From Roseiflexus castenholzii DSM 13941 (GTDB lineage: Bacteria > Chloroflexota > Chloroflexia > Chloroflexales > Roseiflexaceae): 64,000 nt of DNA. Below the pieces are notes generated by a model. The model was not told where the DNA came from. It searched no databases and saw nothing but the letters and a program-made list of their open reading frames with translations. Made by a program: the position numbers and the translations under genes. How positions within the stretch are numbered: the stretch's first letter is position 1; each line of letters starts with the position of its first letter. The DNA is taken from positions 4,009,001 to 4,073,000 of the forward strand of contig NC_009767.1 of the NCBI RefSeq assembly GCF_000017805.1. The letters are read 5' to 3'. Positions 1-8,334 of the stretch are shown here, in pieces.

Positions 1-189
1 ATGGTCGTGCTCTCCTCTGGTGATGTCACAAGCGGCAACGCCCCTGAAGCAGTGATCGCATGTGCGGCGAATGCGCCGCCGGGTGCGCCGGAAAGGTCAG
101 CGCGAGTCTGAGCGCGACTATCGCGCACAGAGCATTCACTGAACCGTCGATGCGCGAACGCCCCTTCCGTCGCCCTGCCAGAAACACCG
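1..189 (-). other. Intergenic left edge with a Shine-Dalgarno site at the window border
   Basis: I see no convincing complete gene here. Read on the minus strand, the last bases before the edge are CCAGAGGAGAGCACGACCAT. This is a good ribosome-binding site (AGAGGAG) followed, 8 bases later, by AT at the very edge. The next minus-strand gene of the polysaccharide operon therefore probably begins exactly at the border; the missing base would be G. A short GTG-initiated frame also exists but has no supporting features. Confidence 0.4.
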
Positions 190-1422
190 CTACACAATCA
201 CCGGTCGCGGGATTGGAATAATGAACTTCCCGCCGCGTTGGCGATACTCTGCCTGCTGGCGCAGAATCTCATCGGCGAAGTTCCATGCCAGCAACAGCAC
301 GTAATCCGGTTGCTGCTCCAGCAACGCCGCAGGAGACACAATCGGCAGATGGCTGCCGCTCATGAACTTGCCCTGCTTATAGGGATTCAGATCGGCAACG
401 AAGTCCACCAACCGCGTATCGATCTGACAGTACGCCAGCAGAGTCGTGGCTTTGGCGGCGGCGCCGTAGGCGGCAATTCGCTTGCCCTGTCGCTTCAGAT
501 CGGCGAGCAACGCCATCAATTCATCACGAATAGCGCGCACCCGCTCGGCAAAGGAGAGATAGAAATCAACCCGATCCACACCGCGCTCACGCTCCATCGC
601 CAGCAGCGCGCACACCCGCGCGCCAACCGCCTCGTAACGCGCCACAAACAGGCGCAGCGACCCACCGTGGATCGGCGTGCGCTCGACATCGTTGAGGAAC
701 AGCCCATTGGCGCGAAACAGGCGGTCGAGCGCCGTCACCGAAAAGTAACACAGATGCTGATGGTAGATCGTATCAAACTCGCAATGATCAACGAGATCGA
801 CAACATACGGGCACTCAATCACCGCAATGCCATCGTCCTTGAGCATGATGCGAATGCCACGAACGAAGCCATTGAGGTCCGGCACGTGCGCCAGCACATT
901 ATTCGCCAGAAAGACATCGGCGGCTTTGCCCTCGCTGCGCAATTGCTGCGCAAGTTCTTGCGTGAAGAACGTATTGAGCGTTGGGATGCCGATCTTGCGA
1001 GCCGCCTCAGCCGGAGCGCGCGCCGGGTCGATCCCCAGCACAGGAATGCCGCGCTCGACGAAATTGCGCAGCATGTACCCATCATTGCTGGCAGCCTCGA
1101 CCACCAGGCTTTCCGGTCCAAGCGCGCGCGACGCCATGATCGCCTGCGCGCTCTCACCGAAGTGTTTCAGCAACGACTTCGAGACCGATGAAAAATACGG
1201 ATACTCGGCATAGAACAGCACTTCGGGATCGACCGTCTCCTGAATCTGCAACAGCGCCGAGTCCGGGCAAAACACAAGGGTCAACGGGGCGAACGGCTCC
1301 TCACCGCCGAGTTGCTCCGCCGTGAGCAATCGGTCCGCCAGTGGCGTCACGCCAAACGACAGAATCGGCAGCAGATTGGGCGAACCGCTGGCGCGGCAGC
1401 GCTCTTCAACACGATACAGCAT
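190..1422 (-). CDS. Class I SAM-dependent sugar C-methyltransferase-like protein
   Basis: A 410-residue protein with the three-part layout of the sugar C-methyltransferase family. It has an N-terminal region normally built around two CxxC zinc knuckles, a central Rossmann methyltransferase domain (VVEAASNDGYMLRNF around residue 107 is the SAM-binding loop) and a C-terminal domain containing AYGAAAKATTLL. Family members methylate a keto-deoxy sugar nucleotide. It lies last in the sub-operon after RfbF and an SDR enzyme, which suggests a branched CDP-deoxy sugar. Oddly, both expected knuckles read CxxS (CRAS near residue 9, CPDS near residue 52), so zinc binding may be lost. The start has a GAGGA site 5-9 bases upstream. 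Exact substrate unknown. Confidence 0.85.
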   Translation of the reverse strand: MLYRVEERCRASGSPNLLPILSFGVTPLADRLLTAEQLGGEEPFAPLTLVFCPDSALLQIQETVDPEVLFYAEYPYFSSVSKSLLKHFGESAQAIMASRALGPESLVVEAASNDGYMLRNFVERGIPVLGIDPARAPAEAARKIGIPTLNTFFTQELAQQLRSEGKAADVFLANNVLAHVPDLNGFVRGIRIMLKDDGIAVIECPYVVDLVDHCEFDTIYHQHLCYFSVTALDRLFRANGLFLNDVERTPIHGGSLRLFVARYEAVGARVCALLAMERERGVDRVDFYLSFAERVRAIRDELMALLADLKRQGKRIAAYGAAAKATTLLAYCQIDTRLVDFVADLNPYKQGKFMSGSHLPIVSPAALLEQQPDYVLLLAWNFADEILRQQAEYRQRGGKFIIPIPRPVIV

Positions 1423-1443
1423 ACATGTCCTCGCACACGGGGG

Positions 1444-2496
1444 TTATTGCGCCGATCCAACAGCCAGCGCCTGCTCCGAGCGACGCAGCGACGAGTCGAG
1501 ACGTCCCGACACAATCAGTTTCCGAATGTGATCGATACGTTTGTAGCGTGGACCTTCAAAATCTTCGAGTGTCAACCCGATAGAGCGATAGGCGTCGTAC
1601 AGTTCCTGTGCGCCTTTGCGCGCATCCCAGGCCGGCTGAAAATCCGGCAGCACACGCTGTATCTTCGAGCAATCAACGCGATAATTGCGCTTATCTGGCT
1701 GCGCGCCCTCGGCGAACTGAATGCGACAACCGGGCACGGTCTCATACACAATCTGCGCCAGGTCGCGGATGCGGTAGTTGTCCTCATTACGCCCGACATT
1801 GAACGCCTCATTGTGGATCAATTCGCGCGGCGCCTCCAGCACGGCGATAAACGCACGCGCAATATCGGCAATATGCACGATAGGACGCCAGGGAGTGCCA
1901 TCGCTCTTCAGATAGACCAGCCCCGTCGTATATGCCCAGGCGACCAGGTTGTTCAGCACCAGATCGAAGCGCAGACGCGGCGATACACCGTAAGCCGTTG
2001 CATTGCGAAGATAGGTCGGGCTGAAATCGGCATCGGCAAGTTTCGCCAGGTCCTGTTCAACCAACACTTTTGAGCGCCCATAGGGCGTAACCGGATTGAA
2101 CGGCGAGGTTTCATCGAGCATCTCATCGCCGGCTGCGCCATACGTACTGCACGACGACGAGAAGATAAAGCGTGTGATGCCTGCCTGCTTCGCCAGCATT
2201 GCCAGGCGCACCGACGCCAGATAGTTGATCTCATAGGTCAACTGCGGATCAAGGTCGCCGAGCGGATCGTTCGACAGACCGGCGAGGTGCATAATGGCAT
2301 CGACACCCGCAAGATCGTCTGCTTCGACATCGCGAATATCCTTGCGGATTTCCGGCACATCCACCGGCGGAGCACCGAATGTACACTCCTCGAACAGATC
2401 GCTATCCAGCCCCAGCACCTCGTAGCCGCGCTCGAGCAGCATTGGCGTCAGCACGGTTCCGATATACCCTTTGTGTCCCGTCACCAGCACACGCAT
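1444..2496 (-). CDS. NAD-dependent epimerase/dehydratase (extended SDR)
   Basis: A 350-residue extended short-chain dehydrogenase/reductase acting on a nucleotide sugar. The N-terminal GHKGYIG is the GxxGxxG dinucleotide loop, and the catalytic set is present as SSSCSTYG and PYGRSK (YxxxK). It sits between the cytidylyltransferase RfbF and the C-methyltransferase, so the likely substrate is a CDP-hexose or its 4-keto derivative. Whether it dehydrates, epimerises or reduces cannot be read from the sequence. I chose the ATG at 2496 because MRVLVTG is the canonical beginning of the fold and AAAGGA lies 6-8 bases upstream. A longer frame would overlap RfbF without family support. Confidence 0.88.
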   Translation of the reverse strand: MRVLVTGHKGYIGTVLTPMLLERGYEVLGLDSDLFEECTFGAPPVDVPEIRKDIRDVEADDLAGVDAIMHLAGLSNDPLGDLDPQLTYEINYLASVRLAMLAKQAGITRFIFSSSCSTYGAAGDEMLDETSPFNPVTPYGRSKVLVEQDLAKLADADFSPTYLRNATAYGVSPRLRFDLVLNNLVAWAYTTGLVYLKSDGTPWRPIVHIADIARAFIAVLEAPRELIHNEAFNVGRNEDNYRIRDLAQIVYETVPGCRIQFAEGAQPDKRNYRVDCSKIQRVLPDFQPAWDARKGAQELYDAYRSIGLTLEDFEGPRYKRIDHIRKLIVSGRLDSSLRRSEQALAVGSAQ

Positions 2497-2548
2497 CGTT
2501 GATATCCTTTCGCGTCGCATTTTGTGTTTCGATAAGCGGTGAGGTCGA

Positions 2549-3319
2549 TCAGTCCCAGATTTTCCAGGGCGCATTGCCGCTCTGCCAGAGGCTTTCGAGC
2601 AGTTTCTTGTCGCGCAGGGTATCCATGCATTGCCAGAACGACGTATGCCGGTACGCCATCAACTGACCCTCGCGCGCCAGGCGCTGCAACGGCTCGCGCT
2701 CCCAGGCGGTATCGTCGCCATCAATATAGTCGAACACTGCCGGTTCGAGCACGAAGAAAGCGCCATTGATCCAGCCTTCGCCGGTTTGCGGCTTTTCGTT
2801 GAATTCCGTGATCCGGTCGCCGTCCAGTTCCAGATGACCAAAGCGCGCCGGCGGTCGCACTGCCGTCAGGGTCGCCAGTTTGCCGTGCGAACGGTGAAAC
2901 TCCAGCAGCGCGTGCAGATTGACATCCGACACGCCATCGCCCCAGGTCAGCATAAACGTTTCATTGCCGATGTACGGCGCCAGACGCTTGATCCGCCCGC
3001 CGGTGTTCGTCGGAATACCGGTATCGATCAACTCGACATTCCAGTCGGGACGGTAGCCGCCGTTCATCTCAACCGTACCGGAGCGCAGGTTGACTTTCAG
3101 ATTACTGTTGAGTGAGCAGTAATCGACCATGTACTTCTTGATGACCTCACCTTTATAGCCGAGCGCAATCACGAAATCTTTGAAGCCGTAGTGGGCATAG
3201 TGCATCATAATGTGCCACAGGATCGGGCGACCGCCGATCTCGACCATCGGCTTCGGCTTAACTTCAGTCTCCTCGGAAAGGCGTGACCCGACGCCTCCGG
3301 CAAGAATGGCAACTTTCAT
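2549..3319 (-). CDS. rfbF: Glucose-1-phosphate cytidylyltransferase
   Basis: A 256-residue protein, the usual length for RfbF. It makes CDP-glucose from CTP and glucose-1-phosphate, the entry point to CDP-3,6-dideoxyhexoses and related branched sugars. The nucleotidyltransferase signature is at the N-terminus (LAGGVGSRLSEET, then KPKPMVEIGGRPILWHIM), followed by the family-typical GFKDFVIALGYKG and the metal-site region MLTWGDGVSD. The ATG at 3319 has GGAGGA 7 bases upstream and overlaps the stop of the preceding glycosyltransferase by four bases (ATGA), so the two are translationally coupled. Confidence 0.95.
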   Translation of the reverse strand: MKVAILAGGVGSRLSEETEVKPKPMVEIGGRPILWHIMMHYAHYGFKDFVIALGYKGEVIKKYMVDYCSLNSNLKVNLRSGTVEMNGGYRPDWNVELIDTGIPTNTGGRIKRLAPYIGNETFMLTWGDGVSDVNLHALLEFHRSHGKLATLTAVRPPARFGHLELDGDRITEFNEKPQTGEGWINGAFFVLEPAVFDYIDGDDTAWEREPLQRLAREGQLMAYRHTSFWQCMDTLRDKKLLESLWQSGNAPWKIWD

Positions 3320-4278
3320 AGCGAGTTCCTCCGTGCGATTGTCGTAGAATTCAACGCGCGAATGCGCCGCAATGCGCGTCTGCTCAACTGGCGCGCCGCA
3401 TGGACAACGTCGTTGCCCAACCGTGCCCAATTCAGATCAGCGGCGATCCAGTGCAGCAGCGCACCATAGCAGCGGCGCGCCTCGTCGGGTGGAAGCGGCG
3501 TTTCACGAATGGCTTTGATATATTCGTACAACGTGCGGAAATGAGGCATCACGATTTTCCCCTCGTTTGCCGGGTCGAACCAGGCGGCGCGGGCGCGCAG
3601 TTTCGCCGCGCGCACCGACTGCGTCGGATGCCGTCGCGAAATGAACAGATGCTCAGGCGCTTCGTAGAAGGCGCCCAACAATCCCAACCGCGCCAGCAGA
3701 ATGCGGTCCGACGGCACATAGGCGCCGATCAGCGGCGTGCGTCGGAGCACATCTGCGCGAATGACCCCAAACACCTGAAAACAGGGATGCCCGACACAGA
3801 TCAGATCGTGGAAACGAATACTCGCACGTGGTGAGTCGGTGCGCAACCGCTCGTCATAGGTGTACAGCGTGTTGCCGTCAGGATCGACAACGCGCGTGCG
3901 ACTGAAGGCGAGCACAACCCGCGGACTGTGATCAAGCGCCGCCACACACCGTTCGAGAAATGTCGGCTCGAGCATGTCGTCGTGAGCATGCCACTTGAAA
4001 TAGACGCCACGCGCCAATCCAAACACGTAATTGAAGTTCCATGAAGCGCCGCGATTGACATCGTGGCGCACATACCGGATGCGCGCGTCATGCGCCGCAT
4101 ATTTACGACAAATCTCAGGCGTTGCGTCGTCCGAGGCGTTATCGGAAATGATCACCTCAAAATCGTGAAATGTCTGACTCAACAACGAATCCAGCGCCTG
4201 GCGAAGATAATGCTGCCCATTGTAAACCGGAAGACCGATACTGACGCGCGGATTGTCATTACGAACAATTCTCGTCAT
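3316..4278 (-). CDS. GT2 family glycosyltransferase
   Basis: A 320-residue GT-A fold glycosyltransferase. The nucleotide-sugar site begins at VSIGLPVYNG, continues with EVIISDNASDDAT, and the metal-binding DXD-type motif is HAHDDM near residue 97. There is no membrane segment, so it is probably cytosolic and transfers one sugar to the lipid-linked repeat unit. It is the first gene behind the promoter at 4320-4348 and is coupled to rfbF by an ATGA overlap, so it may use the CDP-sugar made next door. It resembles the GT2 protein at 7397-8308 closely (same spacing of YNG, SDN, AHDD and FxVxRxDVLRRT-like segments), suggesting an old duplication. Confidence 0.9.
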   Translation of the reverse strand: MTRIVRNDNPRVSIGLPVYNGQHYLRQALDSLLSQTFHDFEVIISDNASDDATPEICRKYAAHDARIRYVRHDVNRGASWNFNYVFGLARGVYFKWHAHDDMLEPTFLERCVAALDHSPRVVLAFSRTRVVDPDGNTLYTYDERLRTDSPRASIRFHDLICVGHPCFQVFGVIRADVLRRTPLIGAYVPSDRILLARLGLLGAFYEAPEHLFISRRHPTQSVRAAKLRARAAWFDPANEGKIVMPHFRTLYEYIKAIRETPLPPDEARRCYGALLHWIAADLNWARLGNDVVHAARQLSRRALRRIRALNSTTIARRNSL

Positions 4279-4319
4279 ACTTCACTCAGTGAAACTGAAA
4301 ACCGGAGAGTTCTTTTTAT

Positions 4320-4348
4320 ACTATAGCGAGTCACACATTGTTTTGCAA
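4320..4348 (-). promoter_or_regulatory. Sigma-70-type promoter for the CDP-sugar sub-operon
   Basis: On the minus strand, TTGCAA (4348-4343) is followed after exactly 17 bases by TATAGT (4325-4320), 42 bases before the glycosyltransferase start. The surrounding stretch is AT-rich compared with its neighbours. It would drive the glycosyltransferase, rfbF, SDR enzyme and methyltransferase separately from the rest of the operon. Confidence 0.65.
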
Positions 4349-4401
4349 TTACAACTCTGTTATCTGACATCAGTTCCCCGCTGATTCGTGTACAAAAATC
4401 G

Positions 4402-5007
4402 TCATACTGACGAAAACAGGGCGCGTTCGACAATCTCGCACACCACATGCGCCACGGTGATGTGCACTTCCTGAATCCGCGCGGTATTGTGCGACGGCAC
4501 ACACAGACACACCTCTACGTGATCGATCAGCAACCCGCCAGTTGCTCCCGCCAACCCGATTGTGGTCATACCGCCATCGCGCGCAGTGCGCATTGCCGCG
4601 AGCACGCTCGCCGACGTTCCGCTGGTGCTGATGCCAATCACTGCATCTCCCGGTTGACCAAGCGCTTCGACCTGCCGGGCGAAGACACGCTCATACCCAT
4701 AGTCGTTGCCGATGGCAGTCAGGATTGAAGTGTCGGTGGTTAGCGCAATCGCCGGTAGTCCGCGCCGCTCACGGCGAAAACGACTGACAAATTCTGCTGC
4801 GATATGCTGCGCATCGGCGGCGCTGCCGCCATTGCCGCACAGCAGCACCCGGTTGCCGCGCCGAAACGTATCGACAATCCGCTGCGCAATCGCCACAATG
4901 ACCGGCAACTGCGTTTCAAGCGTGCGCCGCTTCAGATCGATGCTGGCTTCGATCTCTTCGACTGCCCAGCGGGTGTACGCATCACTTCGTGAGTCCACAG
5001 GCGTCAT
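4402..5007 (-). CDS. gmhA: Phosphoheptose isomerase-like SIS protein
   Basis: A 201-residue single SIS-domain protein of the GmhA family, which converts sedoheptulose 7-phosphate to D-glycero-manno-heptose 7-phosphate. The family signature LLCGNGGSAADAQHIAAEF is present, followed by ALTTDTSILTAIGNDYGYE and the second phosphate loop GISTSGTSASV. A His near the C-terminus (EVHITVAHV) matches the catalytic region. No other heptose genes are visible, so the rest of a GDP-heptose route would lie elsewhere. The ATG at 5007 gives the family length; a start at 5052 would overlap the upstream glycosyltransferase. An alternative is a DiaA-type SIS protein, which is less likely given the context. Confidence 0.85.
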   Translation of the reverse strand: MTPVDSRSDAYTRWAVEEIEASIDLKRRTLETQLPVIVAIAQRIVDTFRRGNRVLLCGNGGSAADAQHIAAEFVSRFRRERRGLPAIALTTDTSILTAIGNDYGYERVFARQVEALGQPGDAVIGISTSGTSASVLAAMRTARDGGMTTIGLAGATGGLLIDHVEVCLCVPSHNTARIQEVHITVAHVVCEIVERALFSSV

Positions 5008-5023
5008 CCTTAAGATTCCAGAC

Positions 5024-6196
5024 TTACGCAGGAGTGCGCACAGCACCCGCACTCCTACCGTTCACGAGGCGTTCGTACAGCGCCACATAGCGTTGTGCCA
5101 CTGTATCGATAGCGTATCGCTCCTGAATATGCCGCCGCGCATGGACGCCCCACTCTGGCGTTGCAAGCGCTTGCGCCACTGCCCGCGCCAGCGCACCGGC
5201 ATCTTCCGGCATCACCAGGCACCCGTTCACCCCATCCTCAATGATCTCCATCGAACCGCCAACGCACGTGGCGACGCACGGCAGACCACATGCCATCGCT
5301 TCGAGCAGCGCGACCGGCATCCCTTCTGTGCGCGAAGACAGCACGAATGCGTCACATGCGCGCAGATATGCTGCCGTATCATTGGTTGCGCCGGCGAACA
5401 TCACGGACTGCTCGACACCCAGATCGCGCGCCTGACGCATGAGGTCATTGCGCAACTCGCCATCCCCCACAATGATCAGCCGCGCGTCCGCCAGTGTCGT
5501 ATCACGTTGCGCCCAGGCGTTCAGCAGCACATCGAGCGCTTTGGCGACCGTCAACCGCCCAACGAAGACGACCAGTCTTCCGTCCGGCAGACCAAGCCGG
5601 CGCCGCAGTTCCGTCCGCTCGTCGAGTGAGGCCGGCGCAAAACGTTCCACATCAACGCCATTGGCAATATCCCATATGCGCTCTTCCTGAACGCCCATCG
5701 CGCACAATTCATCGTGAATATCGCGGGAAATCGCAACAAAGGCATCACCCCAGCGCAGCGCCGCTGCAACGCGCAGTTTCCCCGTTAGCGGGCGCAACCT
5801 GGTCAGTTTTGCCACATCACCACGCGGACCGCGCCCATGCGGATTGATAACCAGTCGTTTTTCGGGCAGCGCGCGCGCCATCAGCGCCAGCGTCATCGGT
5901 GAAATCATTTGATGGCAGTGCAGAATCTGGTAGCGGTTTCGTTCACGTATGAGCAGCGCAAGACCGGCGGCCAGGTAACTCACCCCGGCAAGCACGCGCC
6001 CGCCGTGCATCCCAACGCGATAGGTCGGAATGCCCTGAACCTCTTCATATGCCAGCGTTCCAGGATACGGGCGCGTCACCGCTATCGCATCGATGCCGCG
6101 CGCACGCAGCGCCCGACTGAGCGCCAGCGTATGCGTTTGCGCCCCGCCGATGGATGGGTAGAAATCGTGCAGGATCATGGCGACGCCAATGGGCAT
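5024..6196 (-). CDS. GT4 family glycosyltransferase
   Basis: A 390-residue GT-B glycosyltransferase. The acceptor-domain loop is YPSIGGAQTHTLALSRAL near the N-terminus. The donor domain has VVFVGRLTVAKALDVLL, then SSRTEGMPVALLEAMACGLP, the E(x7)E retaining GT4 motif that holds the nucleotide sugar. It probably adds a sugar to the lipid-linked oligosaccharide at the cytosolic membrane face. The start has GGAGGA 7 bases upstream, and 17 bases separate it from the next gene upstream, so it lies within the operon. Donor and acceptor cannot be deduced. Confidence 0.9.
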   Translation of the reverse strand: MPIGVAMILHDFYPSIGGAQTHTLALSRALRARGIDAIAVTRPYPGTLAYEEVQGIPTYRVGMHGGRVLAGVSYLAAGLALLIRERNRYQILHCHQMISPMTLALMARALPEKRLVINPHGRGPRGDVAKLTRLRPLTGKLRVAAALRWGDAFVAISRDIHDELCAMGVQEERIWDIANGVDVERFAPASLDERTELRRRLGLPDGRLVVFVGRLTVAKALDVLLNAWAQRDTTLADARLIIVGDGELRNDLMRQARDLGVEQSVMFAGATNDTAAYLRACDAFVLSSRTEGMPVALLEAMACGLPCVATCVGGSMEIIEDGVNGCLVMPEDAGALARAVAQALATPEWGVHARRHIQERYAIDTVAQRYVALYERLVNGRSAGAVRTPA

Positions 6197-6213
6197 AGCG
6201 ATCCTCCGAGAGA

Positions 6214-7347
6214 TCAGCGGTGCAGGCGCGCGACGCGCGCCTGAGCGCGCACCACTGCCAGCGATTCATACAACTGTTCGTGCCCACGCACATACTGTTC
6301 CAATCCGAATGCGCGGCGCACTTTCTCGCGTCCACGCCGACCAAACAGGCGCTGGCGCTCAGGATTGTCGAGCGCATCGAGGAGCGCTGCTGCCAGCGCT
6401 TCGACATTCCCCGGCGGCACAAGCCACCCCTCGACTCCCGGCGTCACCAGGGTGCGACAGCCGCCAACATCGGTCAGTACAACCGGACGCGCCGCTGCCA
6501 TGGCTTCGACTGCCGTCACCGGCAACCCTTCCCAGAGCGACGAGAGCACAAAAACGTGCGTTTCCGCCAGAATGTCCGGGATGTCGTGCCGCAATCCATC
6601 GAACGATACGGCACGCGCAATGCCGAGGTCCTGCGCCTGCCGACGCAGCGCCGCCTCCAGGCGCCCCTCGCCGACCATGCGGAAGCGGGTGTCGGGGCGT
6701 ATGCGCACCACCAGACGCGCAGCATCGAGGAGCAGATGGTACGCCTTCTGCTCGGTCAACCTCCCAATCGTCGTCACCGTCGGCGGAACATGAGGAGCAA
6801 CCCCTTCGGCAATCGCCAGATACGGTTCCATAGGAACAGAATTATTGATCGTAACCACGCGCGAAGCCGGAATACCCCACCGGCGCATATACTCGACGCC
6901 AATCCCCGGCGCGACCATCACCAGGCGCGCAGCGAGCGTCCGCGCAGTCAGGCGTTGCAGCGCGCGACGGTGCCATTTCTGGTGATCGTAATCGTGCGGA
7001 ACATTGTGCATCGTCGAAACGACCGGCACGCTGGTGAGTGCGCCAACCATTCGCCCCACAATATCGGCGCCGGTCAGATGGGTATGGATCACATCGATCT
7101 GCTGCGCGCGCACCAGGCGAGCGATAGCAGACACGACGCGCGGCTCATAGAAACGACGCGCACCCAGCACCGTCAGCGGCAGGCGCGCGGCTTCGAACTC
7201 CTGGCGCAGCGGTCCATCGTGCAACGCCACGATATGCCCTTCAAAACGCAGCGGATCGAGGCCGGTCACCAATCCGGGAAGCAAGCGCTGCGCCCCGCCG
7301 AGCCAGAGTGTTTCGATGAGCAGCAAGATGCGAATACGGTCGGTCAC
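6214..7347 (-). CDS. GT4 family glycosyltransferase
   Basis: A 377-residue GT-B glycosyltransferase. The N-terminal domain starts IRILLLIETLWLGGAQRLL with the typical GGA loop. The donor domain has TIGRLTEQKAYHLLLDA and SSLWEGLPVTAVEAMAAARP with the retaining E(x7)E pair. I favour the GTG at 7347 because a strong GGAAGGGA site lies just upstream and the fold begins immediately. An ATG at 7389 is possible and would add 14 residues. It is one of the GT4 enzymes of the polysaccharide operon, acting after chain initiation; substrate unknown. Confidence 0.88.
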   Translation of the reverse strand: MTDRIRILLLIETLWLGGAQRLLPGLVTGLDPLRFEGHIVALHDGPLRQEFEAARLPLTVLGARRFYEPRVVSAIARLVRAQQIDVIHTHLTGADIVGRMVGALTSVPVVSTMHNVPHDYDHQKWHRRALQRLTARTLAARLVMVAPGIGVEYMRRWGIPASRVVTINNSVPMEPYLAIAEGVAPHVPPTVTTIGRLTEQKAYHLLLDAARLVVRIRPDTRFRMVGEGRLEAALRRQAQDLGIARAVSFDGLRHDIPDILAETHVFVLSSLWEGLPVTAVEAMAAARPVVLTDVGGCRTLVTPGVEGWLVPPGNVEALAAALLDALDNPERQRLFGRRGREKVRRAFGLEQYVRGHEQLYESLAVVRAQARVARLHR

Positions 7348-7396
7348 AGACTTCCCTTCCAGACACCGGACGCCGTTGAAGCCAGGCATCCCGCCT

Positions 7397-8308
7397 TTAT
7401 TTTCGCAGCACGGGCGCGTACCGAACCGCCATGATCGCCTCACCGAGCAACTCACGACGTGTCCAACGCACCCAGCGCGTCAATGCCGTCACGCAGCGAA
7501 TCTTCTCCCCCAAACTGATCGGCGCACATCGAATAATCCGCAGATATTCCGCAATCCACTGCCAGTGCACCAGTGGCGCGCGCCCGCGATACGCCGGATC
7601 GAACCAGCGCTGGCGTTCGAGCGCCGATGGATTGGCGCGCACCGACATCTCACGATGCTCGCGGCGAAAAAAGAGCGATTCGGACAATTCGTGAAGTTCG
7701 CCGCGCAGCGTTATATCGGCGATCAGGATCATATCCGATGACGGATACCTGCCAATCCGCTGCGTTTGCCGCAGCACATCGGTGCGATACACCCCAAAGA
7801 CGGGGTTCATCCAACCACGCGCCAGCGGCAAAAACCGGCGGAAGCGATCCGATGGACGCAGATCACGGAAATGAAACCCGTCACGAATCGTGCGCAATGG
7901 GCGCCCCGTCTCGTCAATAAATGTCGTCGGCGCATAACAGAGCACAACCGCCGGTTCACGCTCAAGGATTGCGATGCACGCGCCGATCAGATCGGGAGCG
8001 CAGAGATCATCGTGCGCCATCCACTTGAAATACCGCCCGCGCGCCAGGTCAACCAGACGATTGTAGTTGAAGGCTGCACCCATATTCCGTTCGTTGCGCA
8101 CATAGCGCACGCGGCGATCCTGCTGCGCATAGCGATGACAGATATCAGCGGTGCCATCGGTTGAGCCATTGTCGCTGATGATCACCTCGAGATCGGCGAA
8201 TCGCTGAGCAAGGATCGACTCAATTGCGCGCGCAAGATAGCGCTCGCCGTTGTATACTGGCACGCCGACCGTCACTATCGGAGAAACATGCGAAATTGCA
8301 GGGATCAT
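7397..8308 (-). CDS. GT2 family glycosyltransferase
   Basis: A 303-residue soluble GT-A glycosyltransferase with VTVGVPVYNGERYL, EVIISDNGSTDGT and the metal-site motif MAHDDL. A later segment (NPVFGVYRTDVLRQT, then SSDMILIADI) is shared with the protein at 3316-4278, so the two are probably paralogues. The ATG at 8308 is preferred. A TTG at 8338 would overlap the upstream stop (TTGA) and add ten residues, and its ribosome site is too distant. It is part of the polysaccharide operon and transfers one sugar of the repeat unit. Confidence 0.88.
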   Translation of the reverse strand: MIPAISHVSPIVTVGVPVYNGERYLARAIESILAQRFADLEVIISDNGSTDGTADICHRYAQQDRRVRYVRNERNMGAAFNYNRLVDLARGRYFKWMAHDDLCAPDLIGACIAILEREPAVVLCYAPTTFIDETGRPLRTIRDGFHFRDLRPSDRFRRFLPLARGWMNPVFGVYRTDVLRQTQRIGRYPSSDMILIADITLRGELHELSESLFFRREHREMSVRANPSALERQRWFDPAYRGRAPLVHWQWIAEYLRIIRCAPISLGEKIRCVTALTRWVRWTRRELLGEAIMAVRYAPVLRK

Positions 8309-8334
8309 AAGCGATGTTCCACGGAGTGTATGCT

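Noticed and set aside
238..1191. Long plus-strand frame antisense to the methyltransferase
   Set aside because: Low-complexity Arg/Gln/His-rich product typical of antisense shadows in GC-rich DNA. The minus-strand protein has clear family motifs.
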